DNA from: Mucor racemosus
Taxonomy: Eukaryota > Mucoromycota > Mucoromycetes > Mucorales > Mucoraceae
Assembly: GCA_027405735.1 (NCBI GenBank)
Contig: JAPEHQ010000018.1
Span: forward strand, 1 to 64,000
DNA: 64,000 nt
Direction of reading: 5' to 3'
The position numbers and the translations under genes were made by a program. Shown one piece after another: positions 46,824-58,571 of this stretch; the first letter of the stretch is position 1; the number at the start of each line of letters is the position of its first letter. Below the pieces are notes generated by a model. The model searched no databases, was not told the DNA's origin, and saw only the letters and a program-made list of their open reading frames with translations.

Positions 46824-49300
46824 CTACATCAACAAAGCTCGTTCTCTTAAACATCTAGCTCCAACTTGTTCCCATTCTTCATCTGCAATCCACATATCCT
46901 TAGCACAGTCTAATTTTGCCATAACAGAGGCACCCTTCCATACCAAAACTTCGGGATCTAATTCTCTTGGTGCAGGAACTACTTCTACGCGATCAATGTT
47001 TGCTTTTTGAGCAATAATGGTCGAGAGGACACTATGTGGATATTGTGTGAGTAATATGTTCATTAAAATGGAGGCATAGTATACTTTACCGATCTTCTAG
47101 CACTCTACTAAAGTTTGCAACTTTACCACCGCCACCAACAAGAATGATGCTAGTAAAATATCTCTTGAGCTTCTCCTCGGATCCATTAGCAGCTGATACA
47201 ATAGATTGTGCAATAGCAACATCGATTGGGAAAGAGTCAAATTCTTGATTCTTTGAATCGTCATTATTATTAATGTTGTTATTGTTAGACTAAAAGCAAA
47301 TATATTAGGATAAGAAATACCGATTTTCATATTAAATAACTTACATTATTAGAGTCTTCAACAACATCATCTGTTACATTTTTATTCACCCAATTCACTC
47401 TTTTGTTCTTTGGTTCCAAGATATTTGGATAAACAAGACAGAGAGGAGCTAAAAACACTTCATCGTAAACCTTGCATTGATATTTAAGTGTTGGTTTGAA
47501 AGGTGTACGAGCAAAAAAGTCATAAACTTGCACACTGATATCAGCTTCATTCATTGTGCACCATTTTTCCTTCAAGGTTTCTGCTAATCTCCAATCATAA
47601 GTAGTTGACAGATCAATATCTGCATAAGGAAACTTATTTTTGAGTAAAAATGAAGTAAATGTTTTTGTAATATCGTCTCCACCAAGACAAATCGACATGC
47701 GAGACTCTAATTGGCATACACCGTCTTCTATACAAACGATATTTGTCTTTTGTGCTCCAATATCGACTACAACAGCACTTGAAACACCAGCACCGTATGT
47801 AGCTGCTGTAGATTCTTGTTGAATGATCACTGCTTTGAATTTCATATAACGTAACATCATTGTTACTAAATCGCAAATATAGCTATGGTCTAATTTGTCA
47901 GGGATCACTAATACTGCATTGCAATTCTAGTATTGTTTTAATATGACATGCTATACATCGTTTTTTTTTTTTTTTGTAGAAATTACCTTGAAATCAGATC
48001 TCTCAACTTCTAAATCATTGACAATAACTTCAGTCCAAATAGCTTCTAAATCACTTAAAACTGCATTGACTGATGGGTAATCTTGGTTGTTTATGGTTCC
48101 GTTTTTCCAAGGATAACGCACACTATATAAAGAATTTTTGGATACAGGCACATTAAGAGCCTTTTGTCCATGTGTCAGCATAATCCCACACACACATTTA
48201 GTTACTTTGTAGTACCTTTTCTCCCACAAAATATGGAATATTCTTATTAATTTCTGTCCATTCCACCTTATAAGGATCATTATGATCAAGAATAGTTTCT
48301 TTGACAGCGGTTGCATTGAACCCAATAACTTGACCCTCTGCATTAGGAACTGCTCTACGTTTAGCATTCTTCATACGCCATCTCAATTCACCTCTCAATT
48401 CTTCTAAAGCATAATCGTATTCATCTTGATTTATCTCTGGTTGATCAATATCCATTTTGTCATCGGCATTTACTGGTGTATTTAACTTTCTAGCAATTAC
48501 ATGAGGTACAGAAATAGGAAAAGCCTCCGATGCTAAACCGATTCTTAAATTACGTGAACCTGGGTGAATGACGATTGTATCTCTCCATTCTTCCTCTGTC
48601 TAAATTTTTCAAGTCAAATAATTAGCATATATGAGATATCTATTTGGAGCTTGCTTACATTGGGTAATAACTCTTCACCGCCTGCTTTATGGCCAGGGAA
48701 ATAAGATGTATCATTCTTGGCAAAGTTGCTTGTAATGTTACGTGTTGGTAAGATATTATAACCCTTGACAGGAAATGTAGTGTATTTAAAAAGAGGTTGA
48801 TCTTTCATATAATCTGCGGTAACAGAAGTGGATTCTTCTTGATGCTTTTCCTTTTTGATATGATTATCTGATGAGGCTGCTGATGGGGGTGTCATTGTCT
48901 TGAATGAATGAGTAGCGCTTTGCTTTTTGTTTGCTTTGGAATTTGGTTTTTTGGTAGTAGAGGAAGAAGAAGAAGAAGGAGGGGGAGAAGATCCTTTTTT
49001 GTAATGTTTAGATGATTTATGTGCTGAACTTTCGTTGAGTTCAGGAGTTAATTTTTGCTTTTTGGTTTTCTTTGGTGTTGTTGCTGCTGTTGCTGCTGTT
49101 GTGTCTTTGTTTTTGGTACGTCCATCAGGACTCGATGATGATGGCGCTGAATGAGTTGATGTAGTAGGAGTAGTAGCAGCTGCACCAGCAACAGAGGTAG
49201 AAGTAATTGGAGATGTGGGTGTTGCAGCTTCTTCCATCCACGCGTACTTTTTCTGAGATAAATTCTTTAAAAAGTTATTGCTATGTAGATTATCAGCCAT
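46824..49300 (-). CDS. ARP8: Actin-related protein 8 (INO80 chromatin remodeler subunit)
   Basis: Six exons (49,300-48,659; 48,599-48,216; 48,160-47,987; 47,926-47,345; 47,289-47,090; 47,031-46,824) give 729 residues. The first ~200 are a low-complexity Ser/Thr/Lys tail, as usual in Arp8. The actin fold follows: VIHPGSRNLRIGLASEAFP, LVIPDKLDHSYICDLV, then ESTAATYGAGVSSAVVV with DIGAQKTNIVCIEDG and CLGGDDIT, ILVGGGGKVANFS and a C-terminal VWKGASVMAKL. Arp8 sits in the INO80 nuclear module with Arp4 and actin and binds linker DNA. Start chosen at 49,300; longer upstream frame lacks an ATG. Confidence 0.93.
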
Positions 49301-50937
49301 TCTTTTAGGTTTATTAGATAAAGATATATGTAAATAAAATTCGAGCAAGATATCATTTCCTTTACGTTTACATTGAAGAAATACAACAAGAAGCAGTGAC
49401 TGTGTATGCTAACGAAATGGCAAGGTTTCTTGCTTCAAACAGCCAATCAATAACATATCGACAAGAAGGTTTTGTACTAGAAAACTGAAATATGGCTTTA
49501 TTGGAGGGTTCACTTGATCCTAATTTCTTATATCTCATAAAAATTAAAGATTTAATCGAGTGTCATGCCGAAATCGCATGTTGCGAGCTGGTTGTTGAGA
49601 GTTGACAACAACATGAACGCATCTTAAATAATATTTTCTCCACATAATATACCAATTATTTTTTTGTAAAAGTGTACTATTACATAAATACAGTGTTTGT
49701 AATTACTACAGTATTTTTTATTCTGATGATACATTAATTTTTGTTGAAATAACGGTTCATTTCATGGATGTATTGAATATTATCTGAATTTTAAGCTATT
49801 TTCCCTCTCAAAAAACTCGTCCCAACCTCGACCAAGTATAGGAAAAATGACCTTCAAATCAAAAAAATCGATTTTTCATATCAAAAACAACATTTAAACA
49901 CTATACAATGTGAGACGAAAATGTAGTTAAAAAATTAAGAGAATAGATCATGTTTTTTATTTTTACATCATTTAATGACAAAACTGACTTTTAGGCTAAA
50001 AACGTTTTTTTCTATTAATGGACCTACTGAATTTTTTTGGCACAAACATTTTGACAGTAATTACGCCATTGGATAGAGCATAAAATTCTATACTAGATCC
50101 TCAAAAGTCTCATATAATTCCTTACCAAATATATCACAAAAAATGAAGAAAACCAATATTTTTTCAAAAAAAGTTAAAAAATCCATGAAATCCAAGAAAA
50201 AAATATAAACCTTTTAACTACCGCTTTAAGCTAACAGGCAAGCGAGTATTTTACACACTAAACTTACAGGGCAATCCATATGACAATGCAATGTTAGCAT
50301 GCCATAGCTCCTACATGAATCTACTATATTATTATTTTTAACCCAGTTGATAACATTTATAATATAGATAAATTTAATTTAACACAGATAATTGTTCTTA
50401 AACTCACTTTCAATTTATGTAATTTGCTCAATCAAGTATACTACTGTAGTGTTCGGATCATTGAGATAAATTTATTGTGCATATTGAAGTAACGCCAGTA
50501 TAGAATATAATCAAAGTGAGATAGTACAAGAAATTTGTATTGTAGTCGGCTTGAATTTCTTCATTATTCATATTCAGTATTATACGTATCTTCTTTATAA
50601 TCCAGGCTGAATTGACCTACATACATAGTCAAGTCAGTATACAGAATGTAATGTATTTCAACTGGCTGCTAAAATGACATATAGAATATGAAATCATTTA
50701 TGATATATTAATTGAGCTCAGGATATAGCCCCATAGATATTGTACATCAAACGTTTATTACGCCTTTTCTTTTTCTTTTCTCTCTCTCTTTCTGATCCTA
50801 TTTACCACTTTTTCACAAATACATTAATAAAAACATATACAATCAGGATATACAAGTATTACGAGTATGTATGACACAAGTAGTGTTCGGTTTTAACATA
50901 CGAGAACTAACATTTGGTCGATTATAATTTAAGCTAA
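49301..50937. other. Intergenic region between ARP8 and the Fanzor-like ORF
   Basis: 49,850-50,230 is a diverged relative of repeat family A (TTTAAACACTATACAATGTG, AAAACGTTTTTTTCT). TAGTGTTCGG occurs twice (50,446 and 50,881). A pyrimidine tract (TTTTCTTTTCTCTCTCTCTT) is near 50,770. The left end of the Fanzor element may lie here, but no terminal repeat is evident. Confidence 0.45.
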
Positions 50938-53900
50938 ATGTCCAGCATCCATAAGAAGAAAGAACAGAGGGATGCTTTTGATGGCACCCAAACTAGTTAC
51001 CCGCCTCAATGGAACACTTCAAGTGGAAAGAAAAGAGAACATACATCATCATCATCCACTGCAGCTCCCATAATAAAACGGCTAAGAACGTCTGGAGTTT
51101 CTTCTCAGAGACTGATGGATAGCTTCTATCAATCTATGCGTGATAATATTACAAATAAGGTTAAAACTATTATTGGTAAAGATAAAAAGCTGATAGAATT
51201 AAAGAAAACGATGTCTGAAGCGAAGAGGCTCCCTCCTGGAATCCTTAGCAATGCTGAGAACATATGTAACTGTAATCAAGGTGAATTAAGCGATTATCTA
51301 GAACACCATACTCTTAAGCGAAACTTTGTACACTGGCAAGACTATGTGAAAGAAAATTTTGACAACATTGTATTATCTTTTTCATCAGAACCATCAAGTT
51401 CTTCAGGAAAAACATTACAGCGACCATCTCAAGCTGAATCTTCTAGCCCTATCCCTTCTCTTCGTCGAGAGCTCTCTGCAATGGATGTAGTATCTGAAGT
51501 ATCCTCAATCTCTGGTGCTCCAACCGAAATGTCAGACATTTCCATTGAAAAAGAAGAAGAAAGTATGGAATATCGTACCTGTACAGTATCATTTAAAAAC
51601 ATATTACGAAAAGATGTAAATCCACAGATTGCTGAAGCATTTCTACGCAAAGTAAATGCTGCATTATATAATGTATCTGATTATCTCATGGATATCCAAC
51701 TGGTCGTTTTTACATTGATGCTTTCTATGAAATCATCGCAATTCGTGGTTGCTCAAAACGGAGATGTAGAATATAACAAGTGCCAAGGTTTCTCAATTGA
51801 AAGTATCCTTCCATCAGACTTTCAAATGAAATCTGACACCAAATTTTCTGCTCCTCCATTGTCATCAGATGCTGTCAAGTCTGAGTCCTTCTGCAAAAAC
51901 TTGAAGCAACTCTTCCAAAGTCAGCACATTGACTACCTCCATGTTACATTATTTGGAAAAAAGGGATCAAAAAGCACAAATCCTATATTTCATGCTTTGG
52001 CCGAAAGCAATCATCCGTTGATATCGCCATTTTCTCAGGAAACTCCTCGACCTGCTAATGAATTGATGCAGATAGCTTTGAACCTATATAAAGTCAACTT
52101 GAAGAATATGTGGTCTGGTAACAAGTTATTCAACAAGATATTGAATAAGGTTATTGAAGTCCTCCTCCGGATACATCTTGCTCCCAAACGCGAGAAAAAA
52201 TATCAGGATTACATTGAATCAAAGTCAAAAGAAGATCATGAAAAAGATGATGTTTCAAAGCCTTCTCGAAACTCGTTCCACAACGTCATTCGATCAGAGA
52301 AGTACAAATTGAAAAAGTATCAGAGAAAGGCTCAAGGTAAAGGAGAAGATAACAAGTGGTTTGTATTAGCTGAAAAAAGCCAACAGCGAATCAACAATAT
52401 GCATCAAAGTTTCAGACGCCCTGATCGTGATAAACCTCTTCAAGAAGAATTTGGGTCAGCCTCCAATGATAATATTGTCCCGATTGAAGAAATCATCCCA
52501 TTTAATGAAGTTCTGGAGGAGGAAGAAATGGAGGAAGCAGAATCAGATGATCGTGATGTAACAAGACGACGAATTTTAACACTGAAAGCTGTTATAAAAG
52601 ACCTTATGTTTAATCATTATGGGGAGACTATTACCGATAATCATTTTAAAGAGGAGGTTTCAGATATTACTCCTGCTGAAACTGCAGTATGTTTAATGTT
52701 ATCAAACACATTGCTTCCATATATACCAAACAAAGAAAATTATGGTCATATTGGATTTCAACTTCAATTCTTATTGTTAGCTAATGATGTGCTTCAATCA
52801 GTTGGATATAATAAATTCGTAATAGACTTGTGCCCCACATCCTCCCATGCATCTTTGAGTGCTTTACGATTAGATGCTCCATCAATTTATGCTTTATGCA
52901 GTCAGAAGAATGAAGGCGATCAGATGACCATTTTCGACTTTCAAGGTTATGTCATTGACTCAGTTGTTAAAGCACGTACCTACAAAGATGCAGTATTCAA
53001 CTCTTTTTTCGACATTCGTGCTATTAATAATGCTTGTAAATCATATAAATTAACTTTTGCTCATAATGTGATAATTTCACCTGGACTTAAATCTGCAAGG
53101 ATCTTAGGAAATAGACCTATCAAAGACCAAGCTACCAACACAAACACCAACGCAAACTTGATCGACATTGATTGGGACACTGTCAAAGATTTACAGTCGA
53201 GAAGCAATCAAGAATTGAAAGCTGACATTGCTGATATAGGACAACAGATTCAGAATGTTTCTGCACTATTAAAAGAGCACAGCAGACAATTCAGACGAGA
53301 CGATTTTTCTACAAGAATCAAAGATTTAAAAATTCAATGGAAGAATGATCATAGTAAATATCAGGAAATCCAAAAATTGAAAGCAGATAGATTCAATGCT
53401 TTTAGTGCTTTACAAGCGACGAAGCAACAGCTTGCTGATCTTAGAAGTCAATAATATTATTCAAGAAAAGCCATTCAGTATCGCAATAAGAATATACCAA
53501 GTATTACAAGGACTGAAGAAATTCATAATGAAGAGTCCCTTGGAAATTTGATATTCTCAGGAACAGACAATGGTCTCAAAGTCATGACTGAAACAGTTGC
53601 TGTTGGCATTAACAAATATAAATACTGCTTAAATCTGCATAACAGATACTCTCCTCTTGCTTCTGATAATGACAACGATGATCTTGATGCAGCATCTGAC
53701 GTTTTCCTATCCCTTCCAGAATCGTACAAGATGTATGCCGAAGATATTGATTTCGGGTCTGGTCAATTCAGAAAGAGGAAGCTGATGGAAAAAGACAAAC
53801 AAAGCACAGAAGGCAGACAAGTAAAGATGATTGAAACCAAACTGTCCAAATCTAGTGTATATTTATCAAAGAATGTTGATGAAATTCAGAGCAGATTGGT

Positions 53901-54525
53901 TAATCGTAAGGAAGATATCAAAACGCTCCGTGCATTCTACCATTCAAAGAAAATGGTTAATTTAACAAGAAGTACTGAATGCAATGACAAAAGATTTCGC
54001 TCCGGTGCTGCCTCCAAAGAAAGATCTTTTTGTGTTGGTAGACGTCCACAAACGTCCCTTATAATGTTTATTGGGGATAGAGGCATTGGTATTGGCTCGA
54101 GGCTGAAAGGCCATCTAAAATACGGAGGTAAATGGAAGCCAAAACTGCATGCTGTTTCTTCTGCTATCCATTTTACAAATGAACACAAGACATCCCAAAC
54201 TTGTATGTTTTGTTTTGGTCCACTCACACATCCCAAAAGAACTAGCAAAGATAAATCAGCAAAAAAGACAGTAAATGGTGCTTTCTGGTGCCTTAATCCA
54301 AGATGTATTTCTGTCAGATCTCACAAGCCAATTCAATCAAGAGACAAAACATCTGCTTTGGCTATTGCTGTATCTGGTCTTTCTAACTTAATTTTTAATG
54401 AGCCATTACCGGTATTCAATCCTAAACCCAGTCAATCCTATACTGGTATTTTCACTAAGACCAACGCTTTCTGTTCAAGAAACGAGCATAGGGACGGCAG
54501 CGGTGCTGCATCAGCGGAGGCTTGA
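50938..54525 (+). pseudogene. Fanzor/TnpB-like RNA-guided nuclease ORF with one in-frame stop
   Basis: One frame of 1,195 sense codons interrupted once, by TAA at 53,452-53,454 (codon 839). Codons 1-838 form a Ser-rich basic N-terminus and a helical region without clear motifs. Beyond the stop is the nuclease end: RuvC-I SGTDNGLK (Asp ~877), a strand LIMFIGDRGIG (~1,047) at the RuvC-II position, HKTSQTCMFC (Cys ~1,089/1,092) paired with WCLNPRC (~1,118/1,123) as a zinc ribbon, and RDKTSALAIA (Asp ~1,136) as RuvC-III. The TSQTC-x2-C...C...RD...A order is the TnpB/Fanzor signature; family members cut DNA guided by an omega RNA. The only nearby Glu fitting a shifted active site is in NEHKTSQTC (~1,082). 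There are no introns, unlike neighbouring host genes. The next ATG after the stop follows Asp 877, so re-initiation would lose a catalytic residue. Confidence 0.8.
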
Positions 54526-54690
54526 ATCTGGTAAGTTGTAGTAAAAATTGGCTAAGCTGTATGGCATTTACTAATATGGTAATTATTATACTCGCAAGAT
54601 TCAAGTTTTCGAGCTAACAGGGTCTGAAAATTAAGATTCTTTCAAGAAAAATTGATCAAAACAAGCATTTGTAGTCATGTTATAATAGAA
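54400..54690 (+). ncRNA. Candidate omega-RNA / right-end region of the Fanzor-like element
   Basis: The ORF's last ~25 codons and the following bases form an unusually GC-rich patch in AT-rich surroundings, with a perfect hairpin GCAGC-GGT-GCTGC (54,497-54,509) and a second, TTCTT-TC-AAGAA, near 54,640. In known TnpB/Fanzor loci the guide RNA overlaps the ORF's 3' end. Assignment is by position and folding only; the element boundary is not resolved. Confidence 0.3.
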
Positions 54691-54779
54691 TTTAATGAGT
54701 ATTTACACAAAGGATGATATAATAGTATATATATTGAGTTTCTATGTCCTTTTGAAACGTGTGGGGTATATTATATTCA

Positions 54780-54906
54780 TTAAAATCCATTTCGCAACCA
54801 ATCCATAGCCTCTTTTTCTGATACTGTTGAATAACCAAATGCACTTGCAGAAAAGAGATTCTGTGCAGGTGATTGCTGCTGCTGTTGTTTCTGCTTCTGT
54901 TGTTGC

Positions 54907-54946
<40 letters not shown>

Positions 54947-55521
54947 GCTTTTGCTGTTGTTGCTTTTGCTGTTGTTGCTGTTGCAATTGATGTTGTAACT
55001 GGGCTTGTTGTTGAGCTTGCAATTGAGCATGCTGTTGTGCTGCCTGTTGTTGTAATAATTGTTGCTGTAATTGCTGTTGTAATTGCTGCTGTAACAGTAT
55101 TTGTTGTTGCTGATATTGCTGAGCCAATAATTGTTGAGCCAAATCTGGTTGTTGTTGCTGCTGTTGTGGTAATGATGCAGCAGTTTTCACTAATTTATCA
55201 AAAAAAAATTTTAGCATAAAAATGAGAAGTATCTTATTGATTCTTACCTGGCTCTGCTGTTACTCTTTTCAATGCTTCAGCTAGAGCCTGTCTTTCTTTC
55301 TCTAACGCAATTTCATTTTCTTTATTGATTCGTTCTTGTTCAATTTGTCTGATTTCTTCTTCCTGTTCCTTTTGTGTCTGCCCAGAAAAAAAAAAGCTTA
55401 GAATATTTGTAATGAAACTACAAAGCAGAGATTACTTTACAACTAACTCGTTCTTTTGTTTATACTTTTCTAGACGATCTTTGAGCTGAATAATGTGTTG
55501 TTTTCTATCTAGAGTTGCCAT
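54780..55521 (-). CDS. Coiled-coil, poly-Gln protein, function unknown
   Basis: Exons 55,521-55,441, 55,377-55,248 and 55,189-54,780 join to 206 residues. The N-terminal 70 residues are a charged coiled coil (IIQLKDRLEKYKQKNEL, then EEEIRQIEQERINKENEIAL). About 100 residues of Gln-rich sequence follow with an almost pure Gln/Lys-Gln core, then a conserved-looking end SAFGYSTVSEKEAMDWLRNG. The family is not recognised. The layout suggests a scaffold or transcription-related protein. The poly-Gln tract is CAA-rich and prone to length change. The long valine-rich frame on the other strand is its shadow. Confidence 0.75.
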
Positions 55522-55922
55522 TCTATATCAACTTTGCTTAATAAAGGAGTGATTTGTTCCGAAAAAAGATGCTAGACCTCGAAAAATGGCTTGGAAGAAA
55601 GTCAACAGCAACCGCGCCATTAGAATTGATTGTGTGATTGCAAAATAACAAACTGATTACCAGCGAATTTCTATATGCACCTTTAAAATGGATACACATT
55701 GCATATGTAACTATAGATGAGTATCAGCTTATATCCTGATTTGACTATGCGATCTACATTTTGCTGAAATATCATAAATTCTGAAATCATCTTAATGCTC
55801 AAGTTTCTAATCTCAAAGAGTTTTTTCATGCTTTTGAAAGCAGATGTAAATATAAAAATTATACAATTACCATTCATGAAACATGAAGTACCTTGGAGCA
55901 TTTTTTTCTTTCCAAAAAGTCG

Positions 55923-55960
<38 letters not shown>

Positions 55961-56436
55961 GTTCAAATGGGTTGTGCCTTTTTCATTTGGTGCATAATTT
56001 TCTGCAGATGCTTGCCCCAAATAAGCTTGCGGTTTCTTTCAATTGTTTCAAAACAAAATATACCAAGAAATACTTTACATAATCCCAATGCTTTAAATAA
56101 ATTTTATTTCAAGATTGCATGATTTGATTTATGTGTAAAAATTCCATAAAAAGAGTAATTTATCTAATTTTGGCAAATAACGGAAATCAATTATGCCATA
56201 TCACCTAACAATTTTAGTTCAATACATCCCTTTTATCTTGTCAGATGTCTCCGAGTTTATATTTTATACATATACACAAGTTGAAATTAGAACAAAGTTA
56301 AACTTATTTTCGTATATAAATCTTTCCGAGCTACATGGTAAAAAAAAATAAAGTGTAATATGTCAATTTGTACACATCTTCTTCTTCTTTATTATTCCTT
56401 ACATAAAAAATAAAATAAAATAAAAAAAAATAAAAC
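55522..56436. promoter_or_regulatory. Divergent intergenic region
   Basis: About 0.9 kb between the poly-Gln gene and the membrane-protein gene. Long A run at 55,927-55,959. No gene supported. Confidence 0.4.
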
Positions 56437-58470
56437 ATGTTAAAATATTCGATTTATAGTTTAGCCTTATTTTATTTAATCATTCTTGTATATGCCACTG
56501 ATTCAGGTATAAAAAAAAAAAATCTTTGTAATAGAAATTGACAATAACATTTTTTAAAAATAGCGGAAGATTGCGATCAAGATGATTTTGAATGCTTGGA
56601 AGATTTCATTACATCTGCATCAACTTCATTCATCACATCTATTTCATCTTCATTTGGTGAGCCTTTATCCACTGTATCAGCAGCTAATACGCCCGACATA
56701 CTATCTGATTTTCATGAAGCTAAATTAGTTAAACCAAAGCCTAATCCGAATAGTCCTGGTGGCAATAGAAGAGAGAGATTACCTACAAAAGAAGATGGCG
56801 AACAAGCAGGATCAGTACAAGATAAATACAACCAAGATCAGGATATAGATTCTGGATCTGCAGGACTTGGTGATTCCATTGATGAATATACAGCTACTGG
56901 TTTAAGCAGAGTAGAAGCAGGCGTTCTAAGTGCATGCGGTATATTGGTTGTAGCTGGTATTGCTGTTGGTATCTTTGTTTGGAAGAATACTACCAAAAGA
57001 CGTAATCTCCGAAATCAAGATATGTCCATGACAGATCTAGAATATAATCATGATTTAGATATGAACGGTGGTGATCCAATGGCAGTAAAAAACTCAATTG
57101 CCACCCAAATGCCGAAAGCAATAATAGGATCATCTATTGCATCAGAAAAACAACGGCAAAATGATGATATTCAGTCTGTTAAATCAACAAATTCAGAAAG
57201 CCTTGCAATTATTCAAAAACAACTACAACAAGAACTACAAGAAGAAGAACGTTTACAATTACAGCAATTGAAACAACAGCATGTCATGAACTTGAATTTA
57301 CCAGCATTCGAACGCGATGAAGATGATTTCTTTACTAGTTGGGAAAAACGTAATAGTAAACATAGCTTTCAGAGTGAACCAACGCAACAACAAATTTCCG
57401 AACAACATGTAACAAAAGATGAAACTGTCAATACATTTCAATTGCCTAAATTTGGACATTCTCTATTCACTTCCGAGGAAAATGATGCCATAATTCCAGT
57501 TAATAACAAAGCAGCAGCTACAGAGATAGTCTATGACGAATCGGAAGAAGCCGATATCATTCAACCTAACAGTATTGCAGCTGCAAATGTTGATTTATTG
57601 TCATCTACATACCATACACCTGAAATTGGTAAAGAGTATGAAATGTCTAATTTATTACCTGGTTTACAAGCTAATACAGTATCAAGACCATCTATACTTG
57701 ATCCAGCTCATGATCCTACTGCAATTACATATCCATTACAAAAGTTTTTACATATACCTACACGAAGCTTCAAATCCCTTATTCAAATACCTGTTGAATT
57801 AGGAGATAACGACCAAGAAGAAGAAGAAGAAGAAGAAGGAGAAGAAGATACCATTGATGTGCAATCCAGACAACAACAAATACCTTTAGATACACAAGAT
57901 GCATTTGGAGTTATATATAATAATGAAAAGACTTTAGCTTCTTCACCTGTGCAAAATTTAAGTCAACAATTAAACAAGATATTTCGTCAACCAGAATCCC
58001 ATTTTAAACGAACAGATGAGAAAGATTTGGTGTCTTCTTCTACTGTAGAACCAACAGCAACACCAGAAAATTCTATGGTCGATATAGATTTAACTAGCAA
58101 TAAATTAAAAGAAAAATCATCACTATTAGCAATGCAAATCAAAGAGGATAAAACTGAACATGGTAAGCAGCCGTTTTTGAGTCCACTTGATTTACCTGAC
58201 GATCAATTTATCCCAATGCTTGATGCAGTTGGACCACCTTTAGTATCTCGAGCTCAAGTATTGGCAGATCCTATACGAAGATTAGGTCAAGATGAAATTG
58301 CACTTTGGGAACAAAATTGTAGAAAAAAGGAACTAAAAAGACTCTCATATGAAATGTGGGACGAACAAATGTTGAGAGAAGAAATTGAAGAAAATGATAG
58401 AAAGCATATTGCATGTTATTACGGCGAGCAAATAATAGAAGAAAAACAAGAAGAAAAGGCTATTCCATGA
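56437..58470 (+). CDS. Single-pass membrane protein, fungal, function unknown
   Basis: Exon 1 (56,437-56,506) encodes a signal peptide (MLKYSIYSLALFYLIILVYA). Exon 2 (56,564-58,470) completes 658 residues in frame. A short Ser/Thr-rich, acidic outer region (~24-140) carries two Cys. A transmembrane helix follows at ~142-163 (LSACGILVVAGIAVGIFVW), then basic KNTTKRRN and a ~490-residue cytoplasmic tail rich in Gln/Glu, with a Glu run, ending in a charged helix (KKELKRLSYEMWDEQMLREE). The topology is type I. It recalls fungal wall-sensor architecture (short glycosylatable ectodomain, long tail), but no WSC or other named domain is visible, so that is a guess. Confidence 0.8.
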
Positions 58471-58571
58471 TAAAAACCATTTATTACATATACTTAATGA
58501 TTATTTTATTTACATAGTTTACTATTCATCATACTTTATATATATATATATAAAAAAAACACACTTTTTTT

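Noticed and set aside
53431..53475. Removal of the Fanzor-frame stop by an intron
   Set aside because: The only GT...AG pair spanning the stop in frame is about 20 bp long, too short for the introns seen elsewhere in this window.
54827..55219. 130-codon valine-rich plus-strand frame
   Set aside because: Antisense of the poly-Gln exon; pure repeat composition.
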